From Amoeboaphelidium protococcarum (taxonomy: Eukaryota > Aphelidiomycota > Aphelidea): 64,000 bases of DNA. Below, one piece after another: positions 1 through 16,890 of this stretch. The position numbers and the translations under genes were made by a program. The DNA lies in contig JALECJ010000003.1 of assembly GCA_023515745.1 (NCBI GenBank), forward strand, positions 439,001-503,000. The letters run 5' to 3'. The first letter of the stretch is position 1. Each line of letters starts with the position of its first letter. The notes beneath the pieces are model-generated. The model saw only the letters and a program-made list of their open reading frames with translations, had not been told where the DNA came from and ran no database searches.

Positions 1-1
1 G

Positions 2-2437
<2,436 letters not shown>

Positions 2438-2538
2438 TCAAGTTATTGTCGGCGTTATAGTCCACAGTATCTATTTAGAATAAGAGTCAAATAAATCAAC
2501 AATAGACTTGGAATTATATTAAAAATTCAACATCGTAA

Positions 2539-4962
<2,424 letters not shown>

Positions 4963-5917
4963 TGTATGGAATGTATTGTTAAAAGCCAAATGATCAAAAA
5001 GTTTCTCTATGTGCAGATCTTAATCTATGAAGCAATAAATAAATAGATGCACTTTTTATTCAGCAGCAGCGATTCTAAGAATATCAATAATCCAACAGAG
5101 TATAGACTGCAAATTATTATTATTCCAACAGCACAAACTAAGAGGGATGGCAACAGAAATCGAATTTCACTAGAAAGACGAACGGACGGCTGTTTAGTTG
5201 TTTGGAAAGAATCGTCGCTTGTTTGGTGGTTGTCTGTGCCATGTCTCTCGCTCTAAGTGAGAGAGGAAGCGATCGCTCTCACTATCGCAAGTCGTCGTCT
5301 AGAGAAAATCAACAGAACGAACGAAATATGATATTGCGGCGCGCTTTTTGAAGTTAAGGCGTCATTACTGGGAAAACTTTGCTGTAACAGTTGACCAACT
5401 TATTAAATGGCTACGAACAATCGGAATAAAGAGTTAATCTACATACATCGGCTTTGAGACCTGATTCTCTACTCTAGGTATACGAGAATTATAACCCCAC
5501 GCTAGAAAGAGGTTCTTAATCAATCTCGTAAAAGCATGAGATATACTTCGAGGTCAAAGTAGGAAATCAGCGATTGTGTCCATTAAGTGAAACGCCACTC
5601 CTCGATTGATTAAAGTCTTAACACAATAATAAAATGTGAAATCTTTTAACATTTATTCAGTTGTGTGGGAGGGACTTTTCAGCTTGCTGAGTGGTGAATT
5701 TACCGCGCGGTAAGCTCATACACACACACACAACAGAATTGCGTTACATGATAGCAATCGGGGCAGTTGACGGGGTCACGTCGGTTTCCGCCTCTCGGGA
5801 GGGACAATGCCACGTGGATAGATGCTCCATGAAGTAATAAACTCTTCCCTCATCTTTGGCAACAACAAAAATAATAATCTATAAATTGCGAAATTTATAC
5901 TGTAATAAAAAATAAAA
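4963..5917. other. 955-bp intergenic region, divergent promoter of PAK and the gene at 5918
   Basis: No gene is supported here. The stretch separates the PAK start (minus strand) from the start of an unknown secreted protein (plus strand). It holds GC-rich patches such as GCGGCGCGC near 5335, a short CA run near 5720-5732 and AT-rich sequence close to both starts. Open frames in it are short and resemble no family I know. Confidence 0.6.
5720..5732. repeat. Short (CA)n microsatellite
   Basis: A run of about six CA dinucleotides lies in the divergent intergenic region. No function can be inferred. Confidence 0.7.
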
Positions 5918-7243
5918 ATGAATTTAGTAATATATTACGCGTTAATGATGATACCCATCACATGGTCTATGGTTAAAGTTTAATCTGCTGCTACTGAATA
6001 ATCTACAACTCCAATGGTCTGTGATATTCATGATGATCCTTAATGCGCTGCGTCAAATACGTTTGATAAATTTCCCGAGTTTTCTGAGCTTATTTAAATG
6101 CAAATTTTAGAATAGTCAGGTAATCATCAAGCTTTTGCAGTGAGCCACTCTGCTTGGAATCACTTACGCGCCAAGTCTGACTAGGATTTGATGGTGAAAG
6201 CGCGTGAAGCTGATCGTTTACATTTGCTTATGAAGCAATGGTTACTCCAAGGTAAAGACAATCTCGTTCAATAGTTGTAAAGCAAATACAATAAAGAGTA
6301 ATCAGATCCTAGATTTGCGGAAATTGTCTGTGGCTATGCGGATAAGGAACAATATATAGTTACTTGGGCTAACGCTGTGAAGATTTAGGATTACAATTAG
6401 CAGTAGATTATAAGAGATACAGGTGATTTACTGCAGTCGTGTATCAAGTCTGCTTTTCTGCAGTAGAACCAGCTTACAATATATTGGACACTCTCAATGT
6501 AACCCTTGCCTTTTATTCAAGCCAGTGCTATAGCTGATGCTTTGCATGAGGGCGGACTTTCTGCTTTTGCTTATATCGTTGGCGTAGAAAATGGTTCTGA
6601 GGTTGAAAATGATTGGCAATCTGTATGGGAATCCGTGCCATGGAGATTATGTGAATTGGGAGATATTGCGGCTCTGCAAATGGTTCTTGATTATGAGAAT
6701 TTTCCTAGAGTAGATGGCTAATTATCCTCGGAGGTGGTTTCCAGTATCTGGGAGTAATCGTTTTCAAGATTTGACCCGAAGCTTTGGAGATATGTAATGA
6801 GCCGTCGTGATTTATTGATGCTACATCTCGCCTTCTTAAGTATTAAAGAAATTATGCTTTTATCTACTAAGAATCTTATAGAAAGGGGGCAGAATAATGG
6901 CTATCTACCAGCCGCGTTCAGGTAACGAATGATCAAAATGGCTATAAAGAATCAAAATCCAGAGTCTATCGCATATCTTGCAAATTGCCCAATTTAATAT
7001 TATGATGAATTAATGGCGCTTTTGCAGCCAGAGGGGAAATTTCAGCGACAATTTAGAATTAAGGAGTGGGTTGAACGTTACAGAGTGGCTGTACTGATTA
7101 AAGTTGAGCCTGTTTAATCCGAATGGGAGAAGTTTTGTCAAGATTATAAACGATTGGTAGATGATAGTCGGAATTATTTAATAGGATTTTAAAGGTAAAT
7201 AGTCATACTCTTTCATACTTATCTTGAGATTGACAACCAATGA
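5918..7243 (+). CDS. Hypothetical secreted or lumenal protein, 441 aa
   Basis: I do not recognise this protein. The ATG at 5918 follows an A-rich leader and opens a hydrophobic N-terminus of about 20 residues (NLVIYYALMMIPITWSMV) that looks like a signal peptide. The rest is mostly soluble and helical, rich in Gln (many TAG/TAA), Leu, Trp and acidic residues. Around residues 195-260 it has helix pairs ending in motifs such as LCELGDIAALQMVLDYEN, reminiscent of ankyrin-type repeats but not clear enough to call. There are no further obvious membrane spans. The TGA stop lies only 4 bp from the stop of the convergent SEC7 gene. In-frame UAR codons and no internal TGA over 1.3 kb support a real gene. 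Confidence 0.75.
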
Positions 7244-7247
7244 TATA

Positions 7248-10200
7248 TCACTTTAAATCAACATTCAGTCTAAAGTACGAGTGGACAACTTCTGAAATCT
7301 TTTGCATGAAGAGACCGACAGGCATAGACACGTCATCTCCCTTTTCACAGCGAGTCTATAATGCAACAGCAAGATCGAAAAGCTTTGGAATATACTGTTT
7401 AATCTACTGATGTTGAGTGCTACTACCTTCAACAAACTCATGCCAAGACAAATGAACAACTTAATACCAAATGATACATACAACATTTCTCCAATTGTTA
7501 ATTTCGCGGACATGCTTTTACAGATCCGCATGGAAATCAATGTACCGCTTTGATATCAACAAACATTACTACACTGCGTCATCGAAATGAGACCCAGATT
7601 TAGAAAAACTATCGCCCAGATATCTATAACAGTTAAAAACAGCGCATATGTAAAGACTTAGTGATATCGTCACCTACTTAACCAAGTCTGGCATCTTTTA
7701 AACCACCCCACTCGTTTTTAAAGCCAAACGCAACTCATAATCTTCATTGAACCTCTTAGCAAACCGAAATGATGTGGTAAGCTACGAAAGCCAACGGTGT
7801 TAAAATTACTCAGGCATCATGGCGAAGCATTCGGAGGGAATCAACTTTGTCTAATCACCAACCAAAGACTTTAGAGGTTTGCCTCCAAGAATGTTCATTA
7901 TAGGATCATCAATCTTAAACATCAAGTCTTTCATCATTGACAGTACCATGAGATGAACCGCGCATTTCATTATAGCTTTGTTAATGTTGATGGATGAGAT
8001 GATTTGTGCTTCATTCTCAGCCTCAACATCAGTAAACTTTACGCTACTATTACCACCACCAGAGATACTCTACTTGGGATATTGAAACAAATCGTGCGGA
8101 AGAGTCTTCATAAAAAGCTGTTCCAGCCCGCCAGTGACACTTTCCCAGCAGCCATTATCATATTATTTGAAATTTTGCACAATGATAGAGCTGAAGCCCA
8201 ACACGGCCGACTGCGCAAGAGAGTCAGAATCACGATCCAATAGTTATGTGAGGCAGGTGATTACGTAGGAAAAAAGTTGCTCATTTCCTCTGAGCACATC
8301 AAAGTTGAGCTTACACAACTCCAACAATCTTCTGATACAGTGAGTGTATAAACTATCCAGTGAACTATCTGGCTGACTGGGAGTTCCCTCTTGCAGATTC
8401 AAAATCGGTGATACAACCTTTTTTAACAAAATTAACCACTGGCCATCGGCAGCATTGAACAATGTTATCACACTTTTCAGCTTGTCAAACAGCATATCCA
8501 TCACTTTAAGTCGCATCTCCTAATTCTGAGACTCCAAAATAATGTTGGTAAATCCAGAAAACAGAGGAATCCATTTAAAATGCAAATCATCATCACTGAT
8601 ATGCGACTGTCCAGATCTCTTATGAAGATCACCAAGCCTACTTATAGATTCCACCAGCAGATTAAGCACCTCATTAAAGATCAAGCGATGATCGTCAACG
8701 TCTTTTAAAGTGCTGGCGGCAGAACTTTCACCGTTTTAACTCTCAAATCTTTGCACAAACGATACGACACATTACACGTAATCAACCAAATACTCATCAA
8801 CGACGCCAGTATGATTTCTCACGATCTCTTACAACAACCCAAAGGCTTTTCGTATGATTTAAATATCACTATCCGTCTACTATGTTGAAATCGAAATCAC
8901 CACAAATATCGACTTCCATCCAGATTATATAGATTTCTAGCGAGCCATGATAATCTGCGACAATGATTAGAAAATCATCTCTTTAGTTGAGACGTGTTTG
9001 CTATTTCTCATTATATTCTCAAACGGCCTCAATGCTTCACAATGACCATCAAACTTCGACAACTCGGTACGATCCAAGTACTTCAAATTGAGCTGACGGA
9101 GTGCATCGATAGCCTGGATCGCAATGTCCACATTAGAATGACAACCGGCGCCACTAAAGTACACAGTCAATACCTTCCATAATTATGACCACTCTAATCT
9201 AATTCTGTTCATGTTGTAATGAGAAATCTCAACAACTTTCTGCAACAAATACAACCGGCCTTCATTGTTCATCTCATACTACGAAACTTGACAGATTGCT
9301 TCATAAAATTTCATCACAGACTATCCACTTAGTCGAGCGGTGAGAGCAAACAGCTTGTCGATACTAATCATTGTCTCTTGTGACTTGAATTTGACCACAA
9401 CAGACTTTAAGGAAGGGCGTCTCTTCAGCATTTCGTCAACTTTAACTATTGGAGATTGAGATTAAATATCAGAACTCTTTTTGCCAGGTAATGCGGTTAC
9501 TACAGCAGCCTTCTAACCACTTCCATCCCCAATAAGCTAGAGCAGATCCAATAAACTTAAGACAGATAAAACGCGGCTCCAACAGTCTGCAAGGAAATTC
9601 CCAAACTTGAAACTAATCTAAAGCATAGCTCTAAACGCAACAAAGGTCTTCATCTACAATGAACCACCATTAACTATGGCCATTTTACAGAGACATTGTA
9701 CAAGAGAATCCACTTCGTTCTAAAGATCCATCAAGCAGGCGGATTCTACACCCAAACAAAGAGACTGTAAGCACAAGAGGACAATGTCTTGATTTTCGTC
9801 TCCAACTGCGGATTGCAAATTACTAATATCAAAGTCGATACTAACACTACTAATGACAGAGCATTCAGCAAATGCACGCTAAAAAACTTGGAGAACTGGC
9901 TTAACAGCAACCAAAAACATTGATTTAGCGTAATCAACATGAGTTGCATTCTTGAACTTTGGAACAATGCGCTCCTAACCCTTTTTAAGCAAATTAATAG
10001 ACTTTTGGCGATTGGAAGCAAAATCTTACTGAGAGGATTCAGCTCTATCTTAACCCCCCGCCGGAGACACCTTGTCTTTATTATTCGTGCTACCATTACC
10101 GCCACCGAACAAAAATCCGATTGCTGTCATCTTCTTAATCTCACGCTACACCTTCTCCTCCTCAAGGACAATTTCATTAGAAGAAATCTGCTAAAAAATT

Positions 10201-12800
10201 TGGCGCATAAAATCTTCAGGCAGATCACTAGCATCATTAATGCCTCGATTATTGCGTATAAAATCCTCCACAGTCATCCGATGCTTTACACTTTTCGAGT
10301 GCTGATCTGTATTGAGCATCATTATAGAGAATGCCAATACATACGCCGTCTCAGCTTTGGCAAATATTTACGGATTATTCTCGCAATACCTAGCAGCAAA
10401 TTTCTCCATGATCCTGTCAATCTTCTACGCTTCTCCCGGCAGACGAAACTTTTACAGAAACTACCGAATGGCATCAACAAATCCCACATTAGTAAAGTCA
10501 AACATGTCGACAAACGCGTGCATAGCTTTGATGTTATATTCCTTCCCTTCACCGATGCAGTCGCCAATACTTCTCTTGTTCAATTGTGGAGTCTTAAACA
10601 GAAAATCAGCAACACTCTTCACATCGCTAAGGACTCCAACCTCTAGCAAAAACTTCAATCCCTTGGGTCCATTCTCATTAAATAATACAATACCTTATTT
10701 AGTGGCTGATTTCATCTTGTTAATTCTATCAGAGTCTTCATAATTGGCTGCGACTGCATTACTAAACGACGGATTATCCACCATGTTCATTGCCTGCATG
10801 GGATCGCTTCGACTGCCAACAATCACTGAAGATTGAGTTAACGACTATCGACCTTTATTTATTTCGTCTTACGGTGACGTTTCATTGCTATGAATTTCAT
10901 TCTTCATAAAGAATTCTTACATATTACTGGTGATTATTTCCAATAGACCTGACGACGACTTCGATTTCCCATCCGTCGGAGAAGACACACTCTGGTCCTA
11001 CTACTAATCCAAAGAGGATGTAATGCACTCAATGATCCATCCTCTTAAGGAGAATACGATAGCCTACAAGCATTTGAGAGCTTTAATTCTAAACTTGCGC
11101 TCATTCAGGATGGTGGGATCCGTCACATTGTTGTTAGTATAGCCAAAGACGCCAACTGACAAATCTTTACTACTCTTATCACTAGCAGACAAGAGCTAAC
11201 CAGTTTAGCCGACTAGAACGCCATTACCGTTGGCACATTTAGTCAATATATAAACTAGACGCTCAAAAACACAAACTAGACCAACTTCGCAATCATAGTT
11301 TAACCAGATATCGGCCAAAATTTTTGGATTAGAACACAATTTATGCAATGCATCCAGTATAGAATGCTTCAGGCGGTAAGTAGTGGAAGGATGTTCCAGA
11401 AGGAATAGATAAATCTCATTAAATAGAATCTCTAGTTCAGGCTTCAAAGGTCCACGAAACAATTTTACCAATATCAAGAATATAGAGAGACTCAGATCAA
11501 AAATCGAGAACTGGTTCGATTGGAGCAGACTATTCTTGCTTATCGACAATGTAATTTGAGTCCTAATCATTTAAATGTACGGATCTTCGCTCTATAGAAT
11601 TGGCCCAGAATTGGTTAGAACAGATAACAACATTTCCAAGCCCAAAGATCTGGCTCTAAGTGCAACAGCAGAGAGCTATTCCACAGTGTTCGATGATGAA
11701 GCATTTTAAACTGTCTAATTCTTGTCGCCGCTCTATTTGTCAACCTTCATGGAGAGTCTGCACAGAAATCGCAAAATGATAAAGGCATCCCGCTGAATGA
11801 TGCCTTTGTAGTTCTGCATTGAAGCCGGCTCATAAGGACTATTAAGACGAGACTGCTCCTCCACAACAAACTGAACGCCGCCTTTTATTTGTTGAGAGCT
11901 CCCACTCTCTGATGTACCTCCATCAACAGTATCGGTACGGCGTGGCTAATTCAAAGCTTCATTCGAATCCCTTACGCACACCTTCTCCAACATGCTGAAA
12001 ACGTGATGACATATCTACATTAGACCGGCTCTTGCAGTAACTTCAACATTCGGATTACTACAATAAAGCCATATATTAGCACAACATTACACAACTTTCA
12101 GCAGTGACAATTCGTGAATCTCACATCCACCTCCATTACTACTCAGTTTTCCATCGCCGCCTTGACTTTCACCAGCAAAAGATTTGATTGAACTATTCTA
12201 TGTGATAGCAGTGAGTAACAATTTAATAATCTACAATAGAACTCCAGTTTCTGCTTAAATAAGCTTTTCATGACCACCGGGGTTGCCAAGCAGAGGTGGA
12301 ATAAGAACGGGGGACGCACTCACGATGCAGTGGATGATATCATCTATTAACATTGGCGGGTAACTGGACATTATCCGCTTCCCACCACTACCATCATCAT
12401 CCTTCTTATCACCAGCACCATCATTACTCTTTGATGACGACGGCTATTGTTTGGTAGAGGATTTGTCATCGGGATCCTGGCCATCACCGCTTTAAGATTG
12501 GACAGAATCAAGAAAAGCATCTCCTCTAAGATTATTCGATGCTATCAGCTTCTATATCATATCCAACGCCAACTCCCTCTACTTTACAGACTAAGACGGA
12601 TGAATGGCTTTCTTCAATACTCCCCAGTACTTATCACTCTCAGCTTTATGGCTACTATTACCATGAGAGGAGCTGTTAGAATCAGATTAGACTTTCTCCA
12701 ACTCTGCAACACTACTCTAAATCAAAGTGTACAACTCCTTATTCCTCCGACCATCAACTTCTCCCTTAATCTTGCTCAACGCAAACTTTGTATTAATCAT
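7248..12800 (-). CDS. SEC7: Large Arf guanine-nucleotide exchange factor, Sec7/BIG family
   Basis: This protein of about 1850 residues activates Arf GTPases at the trans-Golgi. The Sec7 domain spans roughly residues 705-895. It contains IGDCIGEG, AFVDMFDFTN, the catalytic glutamic-finger segment LPGEAQKIDRIMEKFAARY, then AYVLAFSIIMLNTDQHS and FIRNNRGINDASDLPEDF. An N-terminal helical (DCB/HUS-like) region and a long C-terminal HEAT-like helical region give the length usual for BIG1/2 and yeast Sec7. The frame is continuous over 5.5 kb with TAG/TAA as Gln, and I found no intron. The start was taken at the first in-frame ATG (12798-12800). An upstream ATG at 12920 is in another frame and would need an unseen intron, so the exact N-terminus is uncertain. 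The stop is TGA. Confidence 0.93.
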
Positions 12801-13549
12801 AATGCAATTAGATGTAGGATATCGACCACTTCTGATATGCTTAATGAAGAGAAGGAGAAGGAGAAGAACAGAAAAGCTAAGAAACAAAATTCTTCAAACT
12901 TTGCTGAAACGAAAAGGACATTTCTTCTTTAGAACGATCGCACCTTAACGTCTTTTCTTTCCTGCTTAAGAGGTTGCTCGCACACAGCTCTGGATGGTCG
13001 TTCGTTCGTTCACTCCAGAGTGGGACACTATTCACTCTGGCATCGGAGCTACTAACCCTGCCCAATAATTCACTACGCCAATCACAAAGTTACAATGTCT
13101 TGTATGTGTATTGTGTGCGGAAAGACATTGCGTGCCTTCATTAATGTGTGTGTGTTGAACATCGAATGTAGAGGTTTAGTCATGGATCTTTTGTGCACAT
13201 TCGAGTAGGCCTCTTAAACATAGGTCAGGCTTGAATAAAAGTTCGCTTTGTGTGCATCGGAGATTGTTCATGGTTTAAACTTTTGTGATCATTGTTCCCT
13301 TCAACACACCATTTGAGTGGATATTTCCCAGTGTGCTGCAACTCCCTCCTTCCCTCTTCTCCATTATATAACCTTCCAACCTTTCTTTAGTCGTTTACGT
13401 CTGAAACGGGCGAGCGCGATTGGATGTAACTTTTCAATGTTTTCAGCACTTCCGACGACACACAATACGCTCTCTTCAGTCTCTGTGTGAAAATTGGTCA
13501 AATCCACATTCATTCATTTGTCCGCACTATATAACGATATTTAAATAAA
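12801..13549. other. 749-bp divergent intergenic region between SEC7 and PES1
   Basis: No gene is supported. It contains a pyrimidine-rich stretch on the minus strand just upstream of the SEC7 ATG and a CGTTCGTTCGTTC run near 13000. A possible 5' exon of SEC7 cannot be excluded: a short open stretch begins with an ATG at 12918-12920 on the minus strand. Confidence 0.5.
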
Positions 13550-15313
13550 ATGTTGATATAGAAGAAGGGTATTAAAGGTGCCGCAGCGAATTATATCACG
13601 CGTACTAGAGCGGTGAGGAAGCTGTAGATCTCCTTGTCAGACTTCCGCAAGCTGTGTATCCTGAAAGGAATCTATCCAAGAGAGCCCAAGTCGAAGAAGA
13701 AGGCTGCACAGGCTGGTGTTGCGCTGGCCAAGGCTAAGAAGGGTGCCACGAGAGCGCGTTCTGGTAACACTAATAACACGTTCTACTACGTGAAAGATAT
13801 CCAGCATCTTCTCCATGAGCCGGTACTGCACAAGTTGAGAGAGCGACACGCGTTTGTGAAGAAGATCAAGAAGGCCATAGCTAAGCGCGATTTTCATGCA
13901 GCTAATATTTTGGAGAATAATGAGCCTGTATACACGCTGCACCATCTAGTTAAGGAGAGATATCCAACTTTCACTGAGGCTCTGATGGATCTCGATGACT
14001 GTCTTTGTCACGTATTCATGTTTGCCACTCTTCCGCTGGACTATGGCAAGAAACACGATCATGATACTTTGACTCCGCAAAAGATTGAGAATTGTTAGCG
14101 TTTGTGCAATGAGTTTATGACTTATGTGATCAAGACCAATTCTCTGCAGAGTATGTTCTGCTCTATCAAGGGCTACTATTACCGCGCGATTATTAATGGA
14201 ACTCCGATTACGTGGCTAGTACCTCATGAATTTACGTGCACCCCTGTGATGACTTCTATCAATTCTCAAGTGGCAACCGTAGGTGGTGTAAATGCTGGTG
14301 CCGGTGCATTGGATGTGGACATGCGCGTCATGCTGACATTCCTGGAGTTTTACGAATGTATGCTTGGCTTTGTGAACTTTAGATTGTTCTCTTCCATCGA
14401 TACATCGTATCCACTGGAGCAGCGTGAACTCAGATGGACAATTGAAGATTTAGATGGGGAGTTTGATGTTAATCAGATGCAGAGATTATCTAACTAAGAA
14501 GGGAAGAAGTCTAGTAATAAGGTTCAAGTCTAGAAGGTTAAAGAAGTAGAGAAGAAGATTAGTGAGATTATTAAAGATACGGTGGAAGGAGATCTTGCTC
14601 TGGAGTAGTCTAATACTAATGTTCAGTCTAATGAAAGCTCTCAGCAGGAAATTGACACTATGGAATCTAACGCGCTATCTTCTGATGAAGTAAAGAGCGG
14701 ATACAAGATATTCAGTTGCCTGACTGTCAAGATCAACAGAGAAGTGCCTAGAAAGTCCGTTCTCTTTATGCTACTGGCCCATGGTGCCAACGTTATACTT
14801 CCCTTCTAGTCTGCAGGATCATTCGTTATTACTCATGAGATATGTGATCGTCCTCTTGAACATGTCAGAATGGAACCGAATCGCAAGTATGTTCAGCCTC
14901 AGTGGGTGTTTGATTCTATCAACCAAGGCAAGATCTTGAGTGAAGATTTGTATGCTATTGGAAAGTCTCTGCCACCTCATTTGAGTCCATTCTATGACTA
15001 TGTATAGAGTGAGGCGAAAGTAGATGATATGGTTGTGACCGAGGCTGAAGTGGAGAAGGTCACTGAAAATGTTGTTGTCAAAGCCACTGCTGCAGATGGA
15101 AGTGCTTCTATTGATGCTTAGAACAAGTTGAAGAAGAATATGAGTAAGGAGGAACGCGAAATGGCCAAGATGCTCATGTCCAACAAGAAGAGGAAGTTCT
15201 TGGAGCAGATTGAGAAGAGCAGACACCATCAGTAGCTCGCCGAAGACAAGCTGGCCCATAAGCGTGCCAAGATTGCAATTGCCAAGCAAGAGTAGAAAAA
15301 GGTAAATAATTGA
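13550..15313 (+). CDS. PES1: Pescadillo (Nop7), 60S ribosome biogenesis factor
   Basis: Pescadillo is a nucleolar protein that, with Bop1/Erb1 and WDR12/Ytm1, forms the PeBoW complex for 27S rRNA processing. The 587-residue product begins with the family's conserved N-terminus (KKGIKGAAANYITRTRAVRK then DFRKLCILKGIYPREP). It continues through the Pescadillo domain to about residue 290 (LKERHxF-type segment, MLTFLEFYECMLGFVNFRLF). An acidic/Gln linker follows, then a BRCT domain near residues 380-465 (YKIFSCLTVKI to VQPQWVFDSI). A Lys/Glu-rich coiled C-terminus ends the protein. The conserved YITR segment precedes several Gln codons written TAG. The stop is TGA. The partner Ytm1 is encoded about 19 kb away in the same window. 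Confidence 0.97.
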
Positions 15314-15517
15314 ATTAAAAGCTTTCACAGTTTATAATTATCACGTGTCTTTTTTGATATTATCTTATTAGATTCTTGGTGTCTCTATTGTTCTTGTGCT
15401 TACCGCGCTACAATAATTCTCACCTTTTCTCGCGTTGTCGTTGAAGTTGAAAATTTGTCTCCATGGCTTTCGTTCTCTCGTCGCATTTAGTGGTAACATC
15501 ACTAAAATAATATCAAC

Positions 15518-16135
15518 ATGTTTGTGGTGGCTGCAGCAATAGTTAACCTTTAATAATCTAAAAATGTCATTGATTATACAATTAAACTTGTTAAAAATTT
15601 AAAAGAGTTTAAGCTGTATTTCATTCATTGTATACCTTTGATAGAGTCTACCAAGATGCCTGTTATCGATACTCTTGAGCGGACTCTGAATGTTGAAATG
15701 AGAGATGCAGATAGAAGATAGTCGAATTAAATGCTCAAGTACATGGACTAGTAAGCAAATCCCCTGGGAGTAGAGTATGAAGTGATCATCATGGAAGAGA
15801 GTAGATCAACAGAGGACTTGTTGGAGGGTTTCGTGGAGAATTACTCGCCTGATTTATTTCTGATCGGCTCCAGGCCTGATCGATCCAAGTCTGTTGATTC
15901 AATAGCGCGTCAATTCACAATTGGCCAACCGCTGGATGTTGATGCAGATGATAATTATGGATTGGACTCGGGAAACGGAGCTGGCGTTGATGTTAATAGT
16001 TAACTGGATATGGTAGATGACGAACAAGAACTGTCACCAATGAGAAAGTGGTTATTCTCACACTCTCTAACACAATATCTGGTTGACAATTTACAATGTG
16101 CTGTGCTAGTTGTAAAATGGGAAAACTAGCATTGA
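15518..16135 (+). CDS. Universal stress protein (UspA-fold) family protein
   Basis: This 205-residue protein has the layout of a single USP/Rossmann-like domain: a first strand and helix (FVVAAAIVNLQQSKNVIDY), a second strand (KLYFIHCIPL), a third (VEYEVIIMEE), DLFLIGSRP, and the final SLTQYLVDNLQCAVLVVK. The last segment matches the usual helix and strand of USP domains (SVSxYVxxxAxCPVLVV). An insertion of about 50 residues, rich in Asp and Gly, separates the fourth strand from the end, and the ATP-binding GxxG(S/T) motif is not clear, so nucleotide binding is doubtful. The ATG at 15518 was chosen because the first strand lies upstream of the next ATG (15656). It converges on MCEE 81 bp away. 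Confidence 0.7.
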
Positions 16136-16216
16136 TGTTAGTGGTGACTTGTTCATAAAGAAATCACAAAACTGGGTGTAAAAAAAGTTTTATATTATAA
16201 TATTACAATGTGACAT

Positions 16217-16693
16217 TCAATTTATATTCTCGAGTTCCACCAGAACGTTTCCGCAGTCTTTTGGGTGAAGGAAGGCAACGCGCTTGTTATGCGCTCCAAT
16301 CTTAATCTTTGACTCTTCACTTTCTCCCAGAATTCTAATTCCCATCGCTGAAACGCGCTCGCACGCCTTGTCAATGTCGTCCACTTCTATGCAGATGTGG
16401 TGAATACCTCCATCCTTCTGCTTGTTGAGGAAATTCTGGATTGGTGACTTGTCCCCTAGTGGCCTCAGAAGTTCTATTTTAGTGGACTTGGAATGCATTA
16501 TATCTTCTCCACTTCCATGTTCAATCGTGTCCGTGTTCACAAACACCGTGGTGACTCCATGCTCTGGCAAGTCTTTGGCTTCCGACACTTGGGCGCCAAG
16601 TATATTCTTGTAGAAATTGACAGACTTTTCCAAATTATTTGTAGCAATCGCCACGTGATTAATTCTTCCCAACTTGAATATCTATTTGTTCAT
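16217..16693 (-). CDS. MCEE: Methylmalonyl-CoA epimerase
   Basis: A glyoxalase/VOC-fold enzyme that interconverts the (2S) and (2R) forms of methylmalonyl-CoA in propionate breakdown, normally in mitochondria. The 158-residue product has both VOC halves: INHVAIATNNLEKSVNFYKN with the first metal-binding His, then a second half with GGIHHICIEVDDI (second His) and a terminal NVLVELE carrying the metal-binding Glu. The ATG at 16691-16693 gives a short extension, MNKQIFKL, in which one Gln is TAG. No clear long mitochondrial presequence is present, only a short basic and hydrophobic start. It shares a 197-bp divergent promoter with the NYN-like gene. Confidence 0.95.
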
Positions 16694-16890
16694 GATGATA
16701 TTATTAAGCGATTGTTCTCTTTCACTTTTTTGAAATATCAATCTCGAAGCAGAAGTAAAAGAGAGTAACGCTTGTTTGAGTGCCGTTCATTATCGCGTTT
16801 CTGTCCATTCCCTTTTTTCGTCGTTCTCTTCGCCATAAAGACACAATCCTCCTGAAATTTATCACCCGTAAGGAATAGTGAACAGACATC

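Noticed and set aside
12801-12920. A 46-nt intron joining an upstream ATG (12920) to the SEC7 frame
   Set aside because: The frame would fit, but the donor GTTTCT is poor and the acceptor TTAAG lacks the TGTAG found in all other introns. The N-terminus was left at 12800.
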